A stretch of DNA of 54,696 nt from Deinococcus aestuarii (GTDB lineage Bacteria > Deinococcota > Deinococci > Deinococcales > Deinococcaceae), in the NCBI RefSeq assembly GCF_018863415.1, contig NZ_JAHKSN010000030.1, positions 1 to 54,696 on the forward strand, given 5' to 3'. Every line of letters begins with the position of its first letter. The first letter of the stretch is position 1. Shown here one piece after another: positions 11,809 to 20,345 of the stretch. A model generated the notes under the pieces. That model did not search any database and was not told the origin of the DNA. It saw only the letters and a list, made by a program, of their open reading frames with translations. The translations under genes and the position numbers were made by a program.

Positions 11809-13014
11809 TCACTCCTCCGGGGGCGATTTGGGCCAGGCGAACCAGAAGGTGGCGCCCTGGTCTACCTTCCCCTCCCCCCAGGCGCGGCCCCCGAAGCGCT
11901 CACACAGCCGCCGCACCACCGCCAGCCCCAGGCCCGTGCCCTCGTACACGCCCAGCGGGTGGAGTCTGCCGAACAGTTCGAAGGCCCGGTCCCTGTAGCG
12001 CTGGTTGAAGCCTATCCCGTTGTCCTCCACCCCGATGCGGTACTCGGTCTCGTCCTCCTGTACCAGCACCCGCAGCCGGACCTGGGGCCGCGTCCGGGTG
12101 AACTTCAGGGCGTTCGACACATACTCGTGCAAGATGAGCTGGAGGGCCTGACTGTCCCCGGCCACCGTGGGCAACGCCTGACTCGTGACCCGAACGTCAC
12201 GGCCCGCCGTCTGGTCCTGCACGTCCTTGAGCACCTCGTTCAGAGCGCGACCCAGGTCCACGCTCCGCAGCCGGGCGCGCAGGAAACGCACCTGCATGTA
12301 CAGTTTCAGGGACTCCAGCAGGGCATGGGTCTGCCGCACCGCCTCCTGGGCGTGCAGCAGGTGCCCCGGCGTCTCCGGGTGTTGCTGCATCAGCGTCAGA
12401 AAATTCTGGGCGCGGGTGAGGGTGCCCTCCAGTTCCCGCCCGGACTTGAGCACGACGCCCTGGAACTCCTCCCGAAGCTGCCGGAGCCGGAGGGCGCGGT
12501 CCTGAAGCTGCTGGTCCTGGACCTGCTGGCTGTCCCACAGGGCGCGGTGCGCCAGCTTGAAGGCCGTCACGTCCGTCAGCGTGAGGTGGCAGACGGGCGC
12601 GTCACCGCCGGACAGGTGGAGGCTGGCCTCCAGGGCGACGTCACGGACCTCTCCACCCGGGGTCAGCACCTGGACCTCGCCCGTCTGCCGACCCCGGCCC
12701 TCGAACACGCGCGCCAGCAGGGCGTCCAGGGTGGGCTGGGACGCGGGGGTGAGGGACGGAGCGAGGCGGCGGCCCTGGAGGACCTCGCGCGCGGACCCCA
12801 GCAGGGCGGCCCCCCGCATGTTCACGTCCAGCAGGCGGCCCTGTAGGCTCAGGAGCACGGCGGCACCGGGACTGTCCCGGAACAGCGCCTGCGCCCGGTG
12901 CACCGCCGCCTGGAGGTGCAGCACCTGGGCCTCGAGGGCCTGGAGCCGGGCTTCGAGCGTGGCGGGTGATTCCAGGTGGGTTGCCGTGGCGGGGGAGGCT
13001 GGATCGTGGTTCAT
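11809..13014 (-). CDS. PAS sensor kinase-like protein with an intact ATPase domain but an altered phosphoacceptor site
   Basis: 401 residues, soluble. A short coiled coil (20-40) leads into a PAS domain (about 42-155), then a helical linker, a HisKA-like dimerisation region (185-255) and a HATPase domain (290-395). The ATP site looks complete: N-box LHEYVSNALKF, G1 VEDNGIGF, F-box FELFGRLH, G2 GTGLGLAVVRRLCERFGG. The HisKA helix reads SGRELEGTLT where families have S-H-E-L-R-T-P-L, so the phosphorylated His is replaced by Arg193. It may bind ATP and partner another kinase, or phosphorylate elsewhere. The giant kinase next to it on the opposite strand, with a His but a poor ATP site, is an obvious possible partner (inference). 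Confidence 0.9.
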   Translation of the reverse strand: MNHDPASPATATHLESPATLEARLQALEAQVLHLQAAVHRAQALFRDSPGAAVLLSLQGRLLDVNMRGAALLGSAREVLQGRRLAPSLTPASQPTLDALLARVFEGRGRQTGEVQVLTPGGEVRDVALEASLHLSGGDAPVCHLTLTDVTAFKLAHRALWDSQQVQDQQLQDRALRLRQLREEFQGVVLKSGRELEGTLTRAQNFLTLMQQHPETPGHLLHAQEAVRQTHALLESLKLYMQVRFLRARLRSVDLGRALNEVLKDVQDQTAGRDVRVTSQALPTVAGDSQALQLILHEYVSNALKFTRTRPQVRLRVLVQEDETEYRIGVEDNGIGFNQRYRDRAFELFGRLHPLGVYEGTGLGLAVVRRLCERFGGRAWGEGKVDQGATFWFAWPKSPPEE

Positions 13015-13246
13015 GGATCACCTGGGGGTGAGCGGCGGTGGGGGGGAAGCTCATCCTACCGCAGATGCCTGCTCGCCCGCCGCCGCATCGCTGGACCCGC
13101 GTCCCTGTTCAGCAATGCCGCCGTGAGACTCCGCCGTCATGGGGGCTGTGTGCCCGTGACGCCCGCATAGCCCTGCACGCCCGGTCCTCGTGGTCTGGAA
13201 CGGTGGCCGGGAGCCCGTCCTCTCGGGGTTCGGGTCGCTCCATCTG

Positions 13247-13278
13247 CCAGGGCGGGCGACCTTCTTGACCCGCCCTGG
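13247..13278. repeat. Perfect 10-bp inverted repeat hairpin
   Basis: CCAGGGCGGG (13247-13256), 12-base loop, CCCGCCCTGG (13269-13278). Very stable, but neither strand shows a T-run after it, so it is not a standard intrinsic terminator. It might block read-through or be a repeat-family relic. Confidence 0.5.
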
Positions 13279-13299
13279 AGAGTGTGATGCCCAAATGCT

Positions 13300-13464
13300 G
13301 GGGGCCTGGCGTACGCAGGGTGCGAGATGGTGTCGGGACCCCTGGGGAGTCCACGGCAGTTCAAGCGGGTCGGCCGGATTCTGGTCTCGCCACGCCTCCA
13401 CAATCCGGCCCAGTGCCCGCGAGCAGGACTCCGCGTCCATCAGGCATTCAAAGGACTGCGCCAC
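13300..13464 (-). pseudogene. Possible protein-coding remnant
   Basis: On the minus strand the frame starting GTG at 13464 gives a sensible amphipathic stretch for about 45 residues (MAQSFECLMDAES, then LGRIVEAWRDQNPADP). It then turns into low-quality sequence before its stop at 13051. The family is not recognised. It may be the end of a decayed gene or chance; there is no ribosome-binding site. Confidence 0.22.
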
Positions 13465-13541
13465 ACTGCGGCGGGCTTCAGGAAGGGATTTCGGCCGCGC
13501 TCGACTGGGGTCGAACCTGCATGGAGCGGCGATGGGTCCCC

Positions 13542-13721
13542 TTAGCGCTCGTTTTGGCCCGACCTCACCCGCAGGGTGACCCGGTGCGCCCGCAAGATTC
13601 GGCGGATCTCCCGCAACGCCTCACGGACCGCTGGCGCGCGGGGCGTCACCTCCCCTCGCACCGTGACGAACCGCTCTGGCCGGACAGCCGGGACAGGTGG
13701 GAGCGGCGGCAGGCGGAACAC
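13542..13721 (-). CDS. Small hypothetical protein (doubtful)
   Basis: 59 residues from a GTG at 13721: VFRLPPLPPVPAVRPERF, then a basic helical end (VREALREIRRILRAHRV). Third-position GC is reasonable and the frame ends in TAA. It is divergent from sthA with under 100 bases between starts. No ribosome-binding site and no recognised family, so it may be spurious. Confidence 0.28.
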   Translation of the reverse strand: MFRLPPLPPVPAVRPERFVTVRGEVTPRAPAVREALREIRRILRAHRVTLRVRSGQNER

Positions 13722-13815
13722 GTGCCCGGGGCCCTGTCCGGTGGCGCGGGTGCTAACGTGAACGGGCTTTCCCTCAACCCGCACGCCCTGCTCCTTTCCC
13801 CTGCGAGGCCTTCCT

Positions 13816-15312
13816 ATGACGCAGACCATGACGCAGCCGGTCACGCTCACCGCCCCGGACTTCACCTACGACCTGCTCGTGATCGGCAGCGGGCCCGGCG
13901 GGCAGCGCGCGGCCATCCAGGCCGCCAAGCTCGGGCGCCGGGTCGCGGTCGTGGAACGCAAGGCGGTGGTCGGCGGGGTCTGCATCCACACCGGGACGAT
14001 CCCCTCCAAGACCTTCCGCGAGGCGATCATGCACCTGAGCGGGTACAACGAACGGGGCCTGTACGGCGCGTCCTACGCCGTCAAGGACGACATCAGCATG
14101 GCCGACCTGCTGCACCGCACCACCAGCGTGATCGGCCACGAGCTCGACGTGGTGCGCAGCCAGCTCCACCGCAACCGGGTCGAGGTCATCAGCGCGGAGG
14201 CGAGCTTCACCGGCCCGCAGACCGTGCGGCTGCGCGACGTGCGGGGTGACGGCTGGCGCGACGTGACCGCGCGGCACATCGTCATCGCGGTGGGCACGCG
14301 GGCGGCGCGCGACCCCAGCATCCCCTTCGACGGCAAGCGCATCATCATCAGCGACGACCTGCTGAAGGTGGAGACCCTGCCGCGCACCGTGACCGTCATC
14401 GGCGGCGGCGTGATCGGCTGCGAGTACGCCAGCATGTTCGCGGCGCTGGGCGCGCGGGTGACCCTGATCGACAAGCGGCCACGCCTCCTCGAATTCGTCG
14501 ACCAGGAAATCGTGGACGTGCTGGCCTACCAACTCCGGCAAAACCGCATGACCCTGCGGCTGGGCGAGGCGGTGCGGAGCGTGCGGCCCGTCACCGACCA
14601 CCTCGGCGACCGGGTGCGGGTCACCCTCGCCAGCGGCAAGGAGGTCACCTCCGACCTGGTGATGTACGCCGTGGGCCGGGTGGGGGTGACCGACCGCCTG
14701 AACCTGGAGGCCGCCGGGCTGGGCGCCGACGACCGGGGGCGGATCAACGTGAACGAGCACTACCAGACCGCCCAGCCCCACATCTACGCGGTGGGCGACG
14801 TGATCGGCTTTCCCGCGCTGGCGAGCGTCAGCCTGGAACAGGGGAGACTGGCCGCCTGCCACGCCCTGGGGGTGCCGACCCAGAGCGTGCCGCAGCTCTT
14901 TCCCTACGGCATCTACACCATCCCCGAGATCTCCACCGTCGGCAAGAGCGAGGAAGAGCTGACGCGCGCGGGCGTGCCCTACGAGGTCGGCAAGGCCCAG
15001 TACCGCGAGATCGCGCGGGGTCAGATCATCGGCGACCAGCAGGGCACCCTCAAGCTGATCTTCCACCTGGAGACCCGCGAGTTGCTGGGCGTTCACATCA
15101 TCGGCTCGGGGGCGGCCGACCTGATCCACATCGGGCAGGCGGTCATGGCTTACGGCGGCACCATCGATTACTTCGTCAACACCGTCTTCAACTATCCCAC
15201 CCTGGCCGAGTGCTACAAGACCGCGGCCTTCGACGGCATCAATCGCCTGGGTGGCGACCCCGCGCTGGAGCCGAAGTTGGAGCCCGCCGCGGACGTGGGC
15301 GCGGTGGTGTGA
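13816..15312 (+). CDS. sthA: Si-specific (soluble) NAD(P)+ transhydrogenase
   Basis: 498 residues; a cytoplasmic flavoprotein that passes hydride between NADPH and NAD+. FAD site: VIGSGPGGQRAAIQAA near residue 22. The redox-site segment is CIHTGTIPSK: the first Cys is kept but the second Cys of lipoamide dehydrogenases is Thr, the signature of SthA. The NAD(P) domain shows VIGGGVIGCEYASMFA; the C-terminal dimer domain has HIIGSGAADLIHIGQAVM and FNYPTLAECYKTAA. Start ATG 13816 has GAGG eight bases upstream. The last 20 or so residues extend past the usual family end, and the stop TGA (15310-15312) lies inside the terminal inverted repeat of the IS element, so the tail may have been altered by the insertion. 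Confidence 0.95.
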   Translation: MTQTMTQPVTLTAPDFTYDLLVIGSGPGGQRAAIQAAKLGRRVAVVERKAVVGGVCIHTGTIPSKTFREAIMHLSGYNERGLYGASYAVKDDISMADLLHRTTSVIGHELDVVRSQLHRNRVEVISAEASFTGPQTVRLRDVRGDGWRDVTARHIVIAVGTRAARDPSIPFDGKRIIISDDLLKVETLPRTVTVIGGGVIGCEYASMFAALGARVTLIDKRPRLLEFVDQEIVDVLAYQLRQNRMTLRLGEAVRSVRPVTDHLGDRVRVTLASGKEVTSDLVMYAVGRVGVTDRLNLEAAGLGADDRGRINVNEHYQTAQPHIYAVGDVIGFPALASVSLEQGRLAACHALGVPTQSVPQLFPYGIYTIPEISTVGKSEEELTRAGVPYEVGKAQYREIARGQIIGDQQGTLKLIFHLETRELLGVHIIGSGAADLIHIGQAVMAYGGTIDYFVNTVFNYPTLAECYKTAAFDGINRLGGDPALEPKLEPAADVGAVV

Positions 15313-16275
15313 GAGCCTGTGTGGAAAGAGGAGGATCAGGCAGAAACCGCGTGTTGTTGCGCAAAAGCGGTGAGTCGGCGAATCAGACGACGAATGAACG
15401 ACAGCGAAATGAAAGCTTCGGTGGTCTCGGGCAGCAGGTCATCTTCGCGGTTCAATCGGCGGTCGAAGGACAGCCAGGCGAAGCTGCGTTCCACAATCCA
15501 GCGCTTCTTGATGACGACGAATCCACGGTGACCCCGGAGGGTCTTGATCTGCGCTTCGGTCAATTCCTGACCTGCTGGGAGCCAATACCATTGGCATCAG
15601 GACGCTGCACACTCTCGACGCTGTAGCCGAGCGTGATGTTGACCCAAGCTTCCCACTTGCCCTTGTACCCACCGTCAGCAAAGAGATGGAGCTTCATCTG
15701 GGTCTGCTTCTGGTGCAACTCCTGGAGGAGTTGCTGACTGCCCGCTCGATCCGTGATGTTGGCAGGTAAGACCTTGACCCCAAGGAGCAAGCCCTGAGTA
15801 TCGACGATCAGGTGGTGTTTTCGTCCGTTGATTTTCTTGCCGCCGTCGTAGCCGCATAGCCCCCTTTTTGAGAGGTCTTCATACTCCTCGAATCGACAAT
15901 CCCAGCGGTGGGCACGGCGTTTCGCCCGAGGGCTTGGCGGGTCTGGGCCCGGAGCACATCAACGATGCGCTCCCACAAACCACTCTGCTTCCACTGGCGG
16001 AAGTAGTCGTATACCGTCTTCCAATGGGGGAAATCAGCGGGCAACAGGCGCCAGGACACCCCGCCGCGTTTGACGTAGAAGATGGCGTCTACGATGTCCC
16101 GGCGAGCGATGCGGGCCGGTCGCCCACCGGATCGGGGTGCCGGGATCAGCGGGCCGAGGATGGCCCACTCCGCATCGCTGGTATCCGTGGGGTAAGTGCG
16201 CGGTCGGGCCACTCGAAAAGGGTACCCCTCTAACGACAGGACTCCTCCTCCACGCTTTCCAGACAGCCTCTCACA
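15308..16275 (-). mobile_element. IS5-family insertion sequence with matching terminal inverted repeats
   Basis: The left end TGTGAGAGCCTGTGTGGAAAG (15308-15328) matches the complement of the right end (16255-16275) in all but two of 21 positions. The 968-base element carries one transposase gene on the minus strand, split over three frames. No convincing target duplication can be read from the flanks (left ends GCGGTGG, right begins GCGGTGA). The element converges on sthA, and its left repeat contains the sthA stop codon. A second IS5-like terminus, GAGGCTGTGTAAAAG, is found at 54578, with a related consensus. Confidence 0.85.
15336..16212 (-). pseudogene. IS5-family (IS427-like) transposase, frame-disrupted
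   Basis: DDE transposase on the minus strand. The first frame, from a likely GTG at 16212 (VARPRTYPTDTSDAEW), carries the first acidic residue in IVDSRSMKTS and runs to 15808. Coding sense then continues one frame back (CGYDGGKKINGRKHH) after a tract of five A and five G at about 15862-15871; a -1 slip there is a known style of expression in this group. The second frame has the second Asp in FADGGYKG. Near 15575 a one-base loss shifts sense to a third frame holding the Glu (KKRWIVERSFAWL) and the end at 15336. The second shift is not at a slippery tract, so the copy is probably inactive unless it is a sequence error. Confidence 0.85.
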
Positions 16276-16687
16276 GCGGTGACCCCATAGGTTGAGGGCC
16301 GTCTCTCCCACTTCATCGAGTCCGCTCGCCCAGGGTGACTCCGGGAACAAGCCCTCAACTCGTCCGGCCCCTGCTGTGAGAGGGCGCGGTGTTCACCACA
16401 TCACCCTGCCACGCGGCCTCCTGGGGCTGGCCCGCAGGTTGTTCTGCCGCCCCTGGAAGACCGACGCAGGTGCGCGTCGGTCAAGATTCAACCCTCAAAG
16501 GAGCGAAGACGTCTTCCCATGAGCGTGTCCCGTGGCACGTCGAGGACTCGGGCCAACGTCCACACCGCAGCAACGCGGTTGGGAACCGCGAGAGGCCACC
16601 TACCTCATCGGCAGTGCGTCTCTTTGGCCCGCAGGGGGCGGGGCGGGAGACGACCGGAGCGGGCAGAGTCCAAGCGTCACGCACAGG
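16276..16687. other. Intergenic region right of the IS element
   Basis: 412 bases between the IS and the end of the SARP/MalT-type regulator. No supported gene. A perfect 12-bp palindrome GAAGACGTCTTC lies at 16505-16516. Short frames here have no coding-like composition. Confidence 0.5.
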
Positions 16688-19672
16688 TCAAGGTCCATCG
16701 GTGGGTCTTGGGGCAGGCCGGGCCGCGGGTAAGCCGAAGGCCTGCCGGTAGTCGCGCAGGGCGGCGTGGGCCCCAGGCTCGTTGTCCAGCTTCCGGTACA
16801 GGGCGATGATCGCCTGATGGGCCTCCTCAAACAGCGGATCGAGTCGCAGGGCGCGCCGGTAGTGGGCCAGCGCCTCCCCCGGCGAGGCCGCCTCAACCTG
16901 TCGTCCAGCCGCCCAGACCCCCTGCGCCGCGCGGTCGAGCACGCGCGCCCGGAGTTCCTCCGCCCACTCGCCGCGCACCCCCGGCAGGAAGGTCAGGTCG
17001 TCGCCGGGTCCCGGCCAGGACGCGAAGAGCGAGGGGTCGGGGGCCTCCAGAACGGCCGCGACATCGACCCGCACGAGCAAGCGCTCATGCAGGCGGTAGC
17101 GGTCGCCCTCCCGCGGAAGCGGCTGGGTCAGGGGCTCCCCGCGCAGGGCCTCGCGCAGCACCCGCAGGGCGCGCCGGAAATACTGTCGGTGACGCTCCTC
17201 GCGCGAGCCGTCGAAGAGGGCGTCGATCAGGTGCTCACCCGTGGCGGGCTCATGCAGTGCGAGGTAGACGAGCAGTTCACGCGATTTACTGAGGGGGATG
17301 GTCAGCGGGCGTCCGCCCAGGTCGGCGGCGAACGGCCCCAGCGTCGTGAGGTTCAGCGTGACGGTCCCGGCGTGCGGGCTGTGCGGGCTCCCCGTCGCCG
17401 CGCTCACCCAGGGGTTGAACCGCTCGGGCCACCAGCCCCGCACCACGCACGCCGCGAACAGTTCGGCGAGTTCCTCGCGGTACATGCCCAGCACCGCGTC
17501 GCTGCCTGCCAGCTCCAGGTGCGCGACGAGGGCGGCCACGTCCTCGCGGGTGAGCCTCCCCAGTCGGCGTGCGGTCTCCGCGCGAAAGGCGAGCAGCCGG
17601 GCCCCGTTGTTGGGGCCGGAGAGCTCCGAAGGCCCGAACGCGGCCAACCGCGCTCCCGCGTCCTCCAGATGTCCGTCTCGAAACGCGTCGATGGCGCGGC
17701 GCAGGGCGAGTTCAGCCCGCAGCACGGTGCTGTAACGCTCGCCGAACTGGTGCTCGGCCTCGCTCACCGCCTGGAACGCCGCCCGCGACAGGGTGAGGTC
17801 ACCCGCCTGCCGGGCGACGTCGGCCAGTTCCATCTGGATCGGCAGCACGACCGTCTTCTCCCCGCAGCGCTCACTCAGGTCGAGGGCCGTCTCGAGGGTG
17901 CGCGCGGCCGCCGCTGGCCGCCCCTGGTAGCGCTCGACGGTGGCCCGCTGGACGAGGAGCTGGGCGTGCAGGGCCGGGTGGGTGCGCGCGCTCAGGGCCA
18001 ACGCGGGCCCCAGCAGCCCGTCGGCCTCCTGCACCCGGCCCCGCCCCACATAGAGCGTGATCAGGTTGAGGGTCGGCTCCAGGCCACGGGTGCCCAGTCC
18101 CAGTTCCTCGAACACCCGGTGTGACCGGCGAAAGGCCACTTCTGCCGCCTCATGGCGCCCGAGGCTGCGCAGGATCTGGCCCTGGTTGACCAGCGCCCGC
18201 GCCAGGCTGAAGGGCCGCGCGTGCTCCTCGGCGAGCGAGACCATCTGCCCAGCCTCGCCCAGCGCCTCGTCGAATCTCCCCAGCAGGCGGCAGGCCTGAC
18301 AGCGCACCCCGCGCAACTGCACCTGATCGTCCACCCCCTGGAGCAGGGTGTGGGCCAGCCCTTCTGCCGCGAGGTGCAGCGCTCCGCCAAAGTCCCCCCG
18401 CCGACCGACGACGTCGGCCAGGTGCGGGAGGGCGCGCCAGCCCTGCGCCGGGTCGTCGTGCACCCGCCGCAGCAGCGCCTCGCCCACCGCCGCCTCTCCT
18501 GCGTGGCCGTGGGCCACGCCCAGGCGCACGAGCAGCTCGGGCGGCAACTGCGCCTCGTCAAAGTCCCGCAGCACCTGCCGGAGCAGGGCATACTCGCTCT
18601 GCTGGAGATAGCGGGCGGTCACGCGGCCAGCCAGCCGCAAGGCGTGCCCGTGCTGCCGGGCCGCGTGGTAGTGAGCCAGCGCCTCCAGCGCGTCGCCCCG
18701 CGCCTCGGCGAGTTCGCCCGCCCGGGTGTGAAGCGTGCGGTGGCGCACGGCGTCCGCCCGCAACTCCCGCTCCAGGGTGCTCAGCAGCAGGGCGTGCGGC
18801 CGAAAACGGCCCCCGCCCAGCGGGCTGAGCAGCACGCCCGCCCGGCGCACCTCGCCCAGCCACCCCGGGGGCACACCCGCGCCCGAAGCGCGCACCTCGT
18901 GCTCCTCCCAGACGGGAAAGACGGCCGCCTCCGGCAGCGCCCGGCGGACCTCGGCTGGGAGCTGGCCCAGCACCTCGAGCACCAGGTCGAGGGGACCGAG
19001 GTGGGCGGTGGCGCCCGAGGCCCCCAGTGCCACCCCGGCGGGCCAGCCACGCAGGTGGGCGAGCTGCGCTCCGGACAGGTGGGCGCCGCGCCGCTGGAGA
19101 TAGGCCTCCACCTCCTCCTCCGTGAAGGCCAGCTCGTCGGTGGTGAGCAGGGTGGCGCGTCCGGCCGCGACCAGGGCCGCCAGCGGGAGGGCCGAGGCGT
19201 CCCGTCCCGCCAGAAACACCCGCACGCCCGGGTCGAGGGCCTCCAGAACGCCGCCGAGCCAGCGTCCCGCGCTGGGCCCCAGCCACTCCAGGCCGTCGAA
19301 GACGAGGACGACCGGCTGAGCCAGGCCGCCGATCACCCGCGCCAGGTCTCCGGCGGGCGGGCGTTCCGGCGCCTCCAGGTCCCACCAGCGCCGCAGGTAC
19401 AGGGTGTGCCCCGGTTCCAGCGCCGCCAGGGCGCGGGCGACGCGGGCGGCGAGAACGGCGGGGTCGGCGTCGTCCGGAGTCAGGGCCCACCACAGGACGC
19501 GGCCCTGCGGGCGGGTGAGTTGCGCGAGCAGCGTCGTCTTGCCGTAGCCAGCGGGCGCGACCAGGGCGGCGACGGGAGGGGCGCCGGGCGCGGTGAGGGC
19601 CGCGCGCAGGGCCGTGCGGGGCAGTTCCCAGGGCAACTCGTGCGGAAAGCGGGCGTGGGGCTGGTCGAGCAT
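16688..19672 (-). CDS. MalT/SARP-type ATPase transcriptional regulator with TPR and C-terminal winged helix plus BTAD
   Basis: 994 residues from ATG 19672, chosen because GGGAG sits just upstream and the conserved ATPase begins at once; a longer start at 19876 is possible. The P-loop APAGYGKTTLL is at about 40-50, the Walker B-like strand VVLVFDGLEWLG near 130, a STAND-type nucleotide-binding module to about 330, then helical TPR repeats (350-750). The C-terminal part starts LTTLGPFAADLGG and reads LSKSRELLVYLALHEP, a winged helix as in SARP regulators, followed by a bacterial transcriptional activation domain (ALAHYRRALRLDPLFEEAH). It should bind DNA when a ligand and ATP are bound. The target is unknown; the lipoprotein upstream on the same strand is the nearest candidate. 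Confidence 0.88.
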   Translation of the reverse strand: MLDQPHARFPHELPWELPRTALRAALTAPGAPPVAALVAPAGYGKTTLLAQLTRPQGRVLWWALTPDDADPAVLAARVARALAALEPGHTLYLRRWWDLEAPERPPAGDLARVIGGLAQPVVLVFDGLEWLGPSAGRWLGGVLEALDPGVRVFLAGRDASALPLAALVAAGRATLLTTDELAFTEEEVEAYLQRRGAHLSGAQLAHLRGWPAGVALGASGATAHLGPLDLVLEVLGQLPAEVRRALPEAAVFPVWEEHEVRASGAGVPPGWLGEVRRAGVLLSPLGGGRFRPHALLLSTLERELRADAVRHRTLHTRAGELAEARGDALEALAHYHAARQHGHALRLAGRVTARYLQQSEYALLRQVLRDFDEAQLPPELLVRLGVAHGHAGEAAVGEALLRRVHDDPAQGWRALPHLADVVGRRGDFGGALHLAAEGLAHTLLQGVDDQVQLRGVRCQACRLLGRFDEALGEAGQMVSLAEEHARPFSLARALVNQGQILRSLGRHEAAEVAFRRSHRVFEELGLGTRGLEPTLNLITLYVGRGRVQEADGLLGPALALSARTHPALHAQLLVQRATVERYQGRPAAAARTLETALDLSERCGEKTVVLPIQMELADVARQAGDLTLSRAAFQAVSEAEHQFGERYSTVLRAELALRRAIDAFRDGHLEDAGARLAAFGPSELSGPNNGARLLAFRAETARRLGRLTREDVAALVAHLELAGSDAVLGMYREELAELFAACVVRGWWPERFNPWVSAATGSPHSPHAGTVTLNLTTLGPFAADLGGRPLTIPLSKSRELLVYLALHEPATGEHLIDALFDGSREERHRQYFRRALRVLREALRGEPLTQPLPREGDRYRLHERLLVRVDVAAVLEAPDPSLFASWPGPGDDLTFLPGVRGEWAEELRARVLDRAAQGVWAAGRQVEAASPGEALAHYRRALRLDPLFEEAHQAIIALYRKLDNEPGAHAALRDYRQAFGLPAARPAPRPTDGP

Positions 19673-19946
19673 GCAAGTCTCCCGGGGCCGTGCGCGGGCC
19701 TTCAGCCGGTGGAGGCCGAGGGGCATAGGGTGAGGTGGGACGGGGGGTTCGGGTGAACCCACTGTACGCCAGGAGCGGGTGCGCGGCGCGGCGGCGATGT
19801 GTCGGCCCCCGCTCTTCGTGAAGCCGCCGGGGAGGATGCCCGTGCCCGCCTGCTCACTGGTGTTCTCCTTGCTCACGCCGCAGGCGATAGGGAGCTTGCC
19901 CAGGTGACCGGGGGGAGGGGGTGCGGCGGCCCCACCGGGCAGGGTT

Positions 19947-19971
19947 AAACCCCCACGCGCGGTGGGGGTTT
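19947..19971. terminator. Intrinsic terminator-like hairpin
   Basis: AAACCCCCAC (19947-19956), loop GCGCG, GTGGGGGTTT (19962-19971): a perfect 10-bp stem flanked by A on one side and T on the other, so it could act on both strands. It is well placed to end the lipoprotein transcript (minus strand, ending at 20037). Confidence 0.75.
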
Positions 19972-20036
19972 AGAGGATGAGTGGGACGGGTGAGACGAGC
20001 GCCGCCCCTGCGGTACGGTGGCCGGATCGCCCGGGC

Positions 20037-20345
20037 TCAGGGAAGAGAGAAGCCGAGCGACACGCCTGCGCTCCCCCTCACGCCCGTGTTGTCGGTGGCG
20101 ACAGCGCTGACGGTGTATCGCTGCATGGTGTTCAGGTCGCTGACCGGCGTGTCGTCCCACACCACGCTGTAGGGTGCGCCCGTGGCCTCGCCGATCTTTC
20201 GGGCAGGGCTGCGCGGGTCGTCGGGAAAGGCGAAAAACTCCACCTTGGCAACGCCCTCCGGGTCCGGGGCGGCTGCCGTGATCGTCAGGGGCTGACCGCT
20301 GGGAACCCAGGTGGTGCTCGCGCCGGTCGTGAGGTTCGGCGTCAC
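20037..20345 (-). CDS. Ig-like/fibronectin-like domain, probably the detached C-terminal end of the lipoprotein
   Basis: 102 residues from a GTG that overlaps the lipoprotein stop (GTGA). It forms one beta-sandwich repeat (TPNLTTGASTTWVPSG, then DPEGVAKVEFFAFPDD, PYSVVWDDT, YTVSAVATDNTG), the same pattern as the internal domain of the upstream protein (DTDGKVAKVEFYF, TAPYSFAYP). It has no signal peptide of its own, so alone it would stay in the cytoplasm. Restoring one G in the GGGGG tract near 20357-20361 joins it in frame to the lipoprotein, so the two are best read as one gene. Confidence 0.7.
   Translation of the reverse strand: MTPNLTTGASTTWVPSGQPLTITAAAPDPEGVAKVEFFAFPDDPRSPARKIGEATGAPYSVVWDDTPVSDLNTMQRYTVSAVATDNTGVRGSAGVSLGFSLP

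Larger units (their letters stand above)
13015..13815. other. 800-base region with only weak small frames and one strong hairpin
   Basis: Between the divergent kinase and sthA no confident gene is seen. Two minus-strand frames with partly coding-like composition are listed separately (13300-13464, 13542-13721). A perfect 10-bp hairpin lies at 13247-13278. The sthA ribosome-binding site (GAGG) is just upstream of 13816. Confidence 0.5.

Noticed and set aside
13501..13540. Stretch GGTCGAACCTGCA resembling a tRNA T-arm
   Set aside because: No acceptor stem, anticodon arm or CCA context around it. No tRNA seen anywhere in the window.
13284..14249. Plus-strand frame running from the empty region into sthA
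   Set aside because: The sthA frame carries all conserved motifs; this frame is low-complexity Arg/Ala/Gly.
13774..15129. Minus-strand open frame across sthA
   Set aside because: Antisense to a clear flavoprotein with FAD, NAD and dimer motifs.
15301..16285. Target-site duplication from similar flanks GCGGTGG and GCGGTGA
   Set aside because: The two copies are not in the right register to be a duplication of the insertion point, and the bases are common in this GC-rich DNA.
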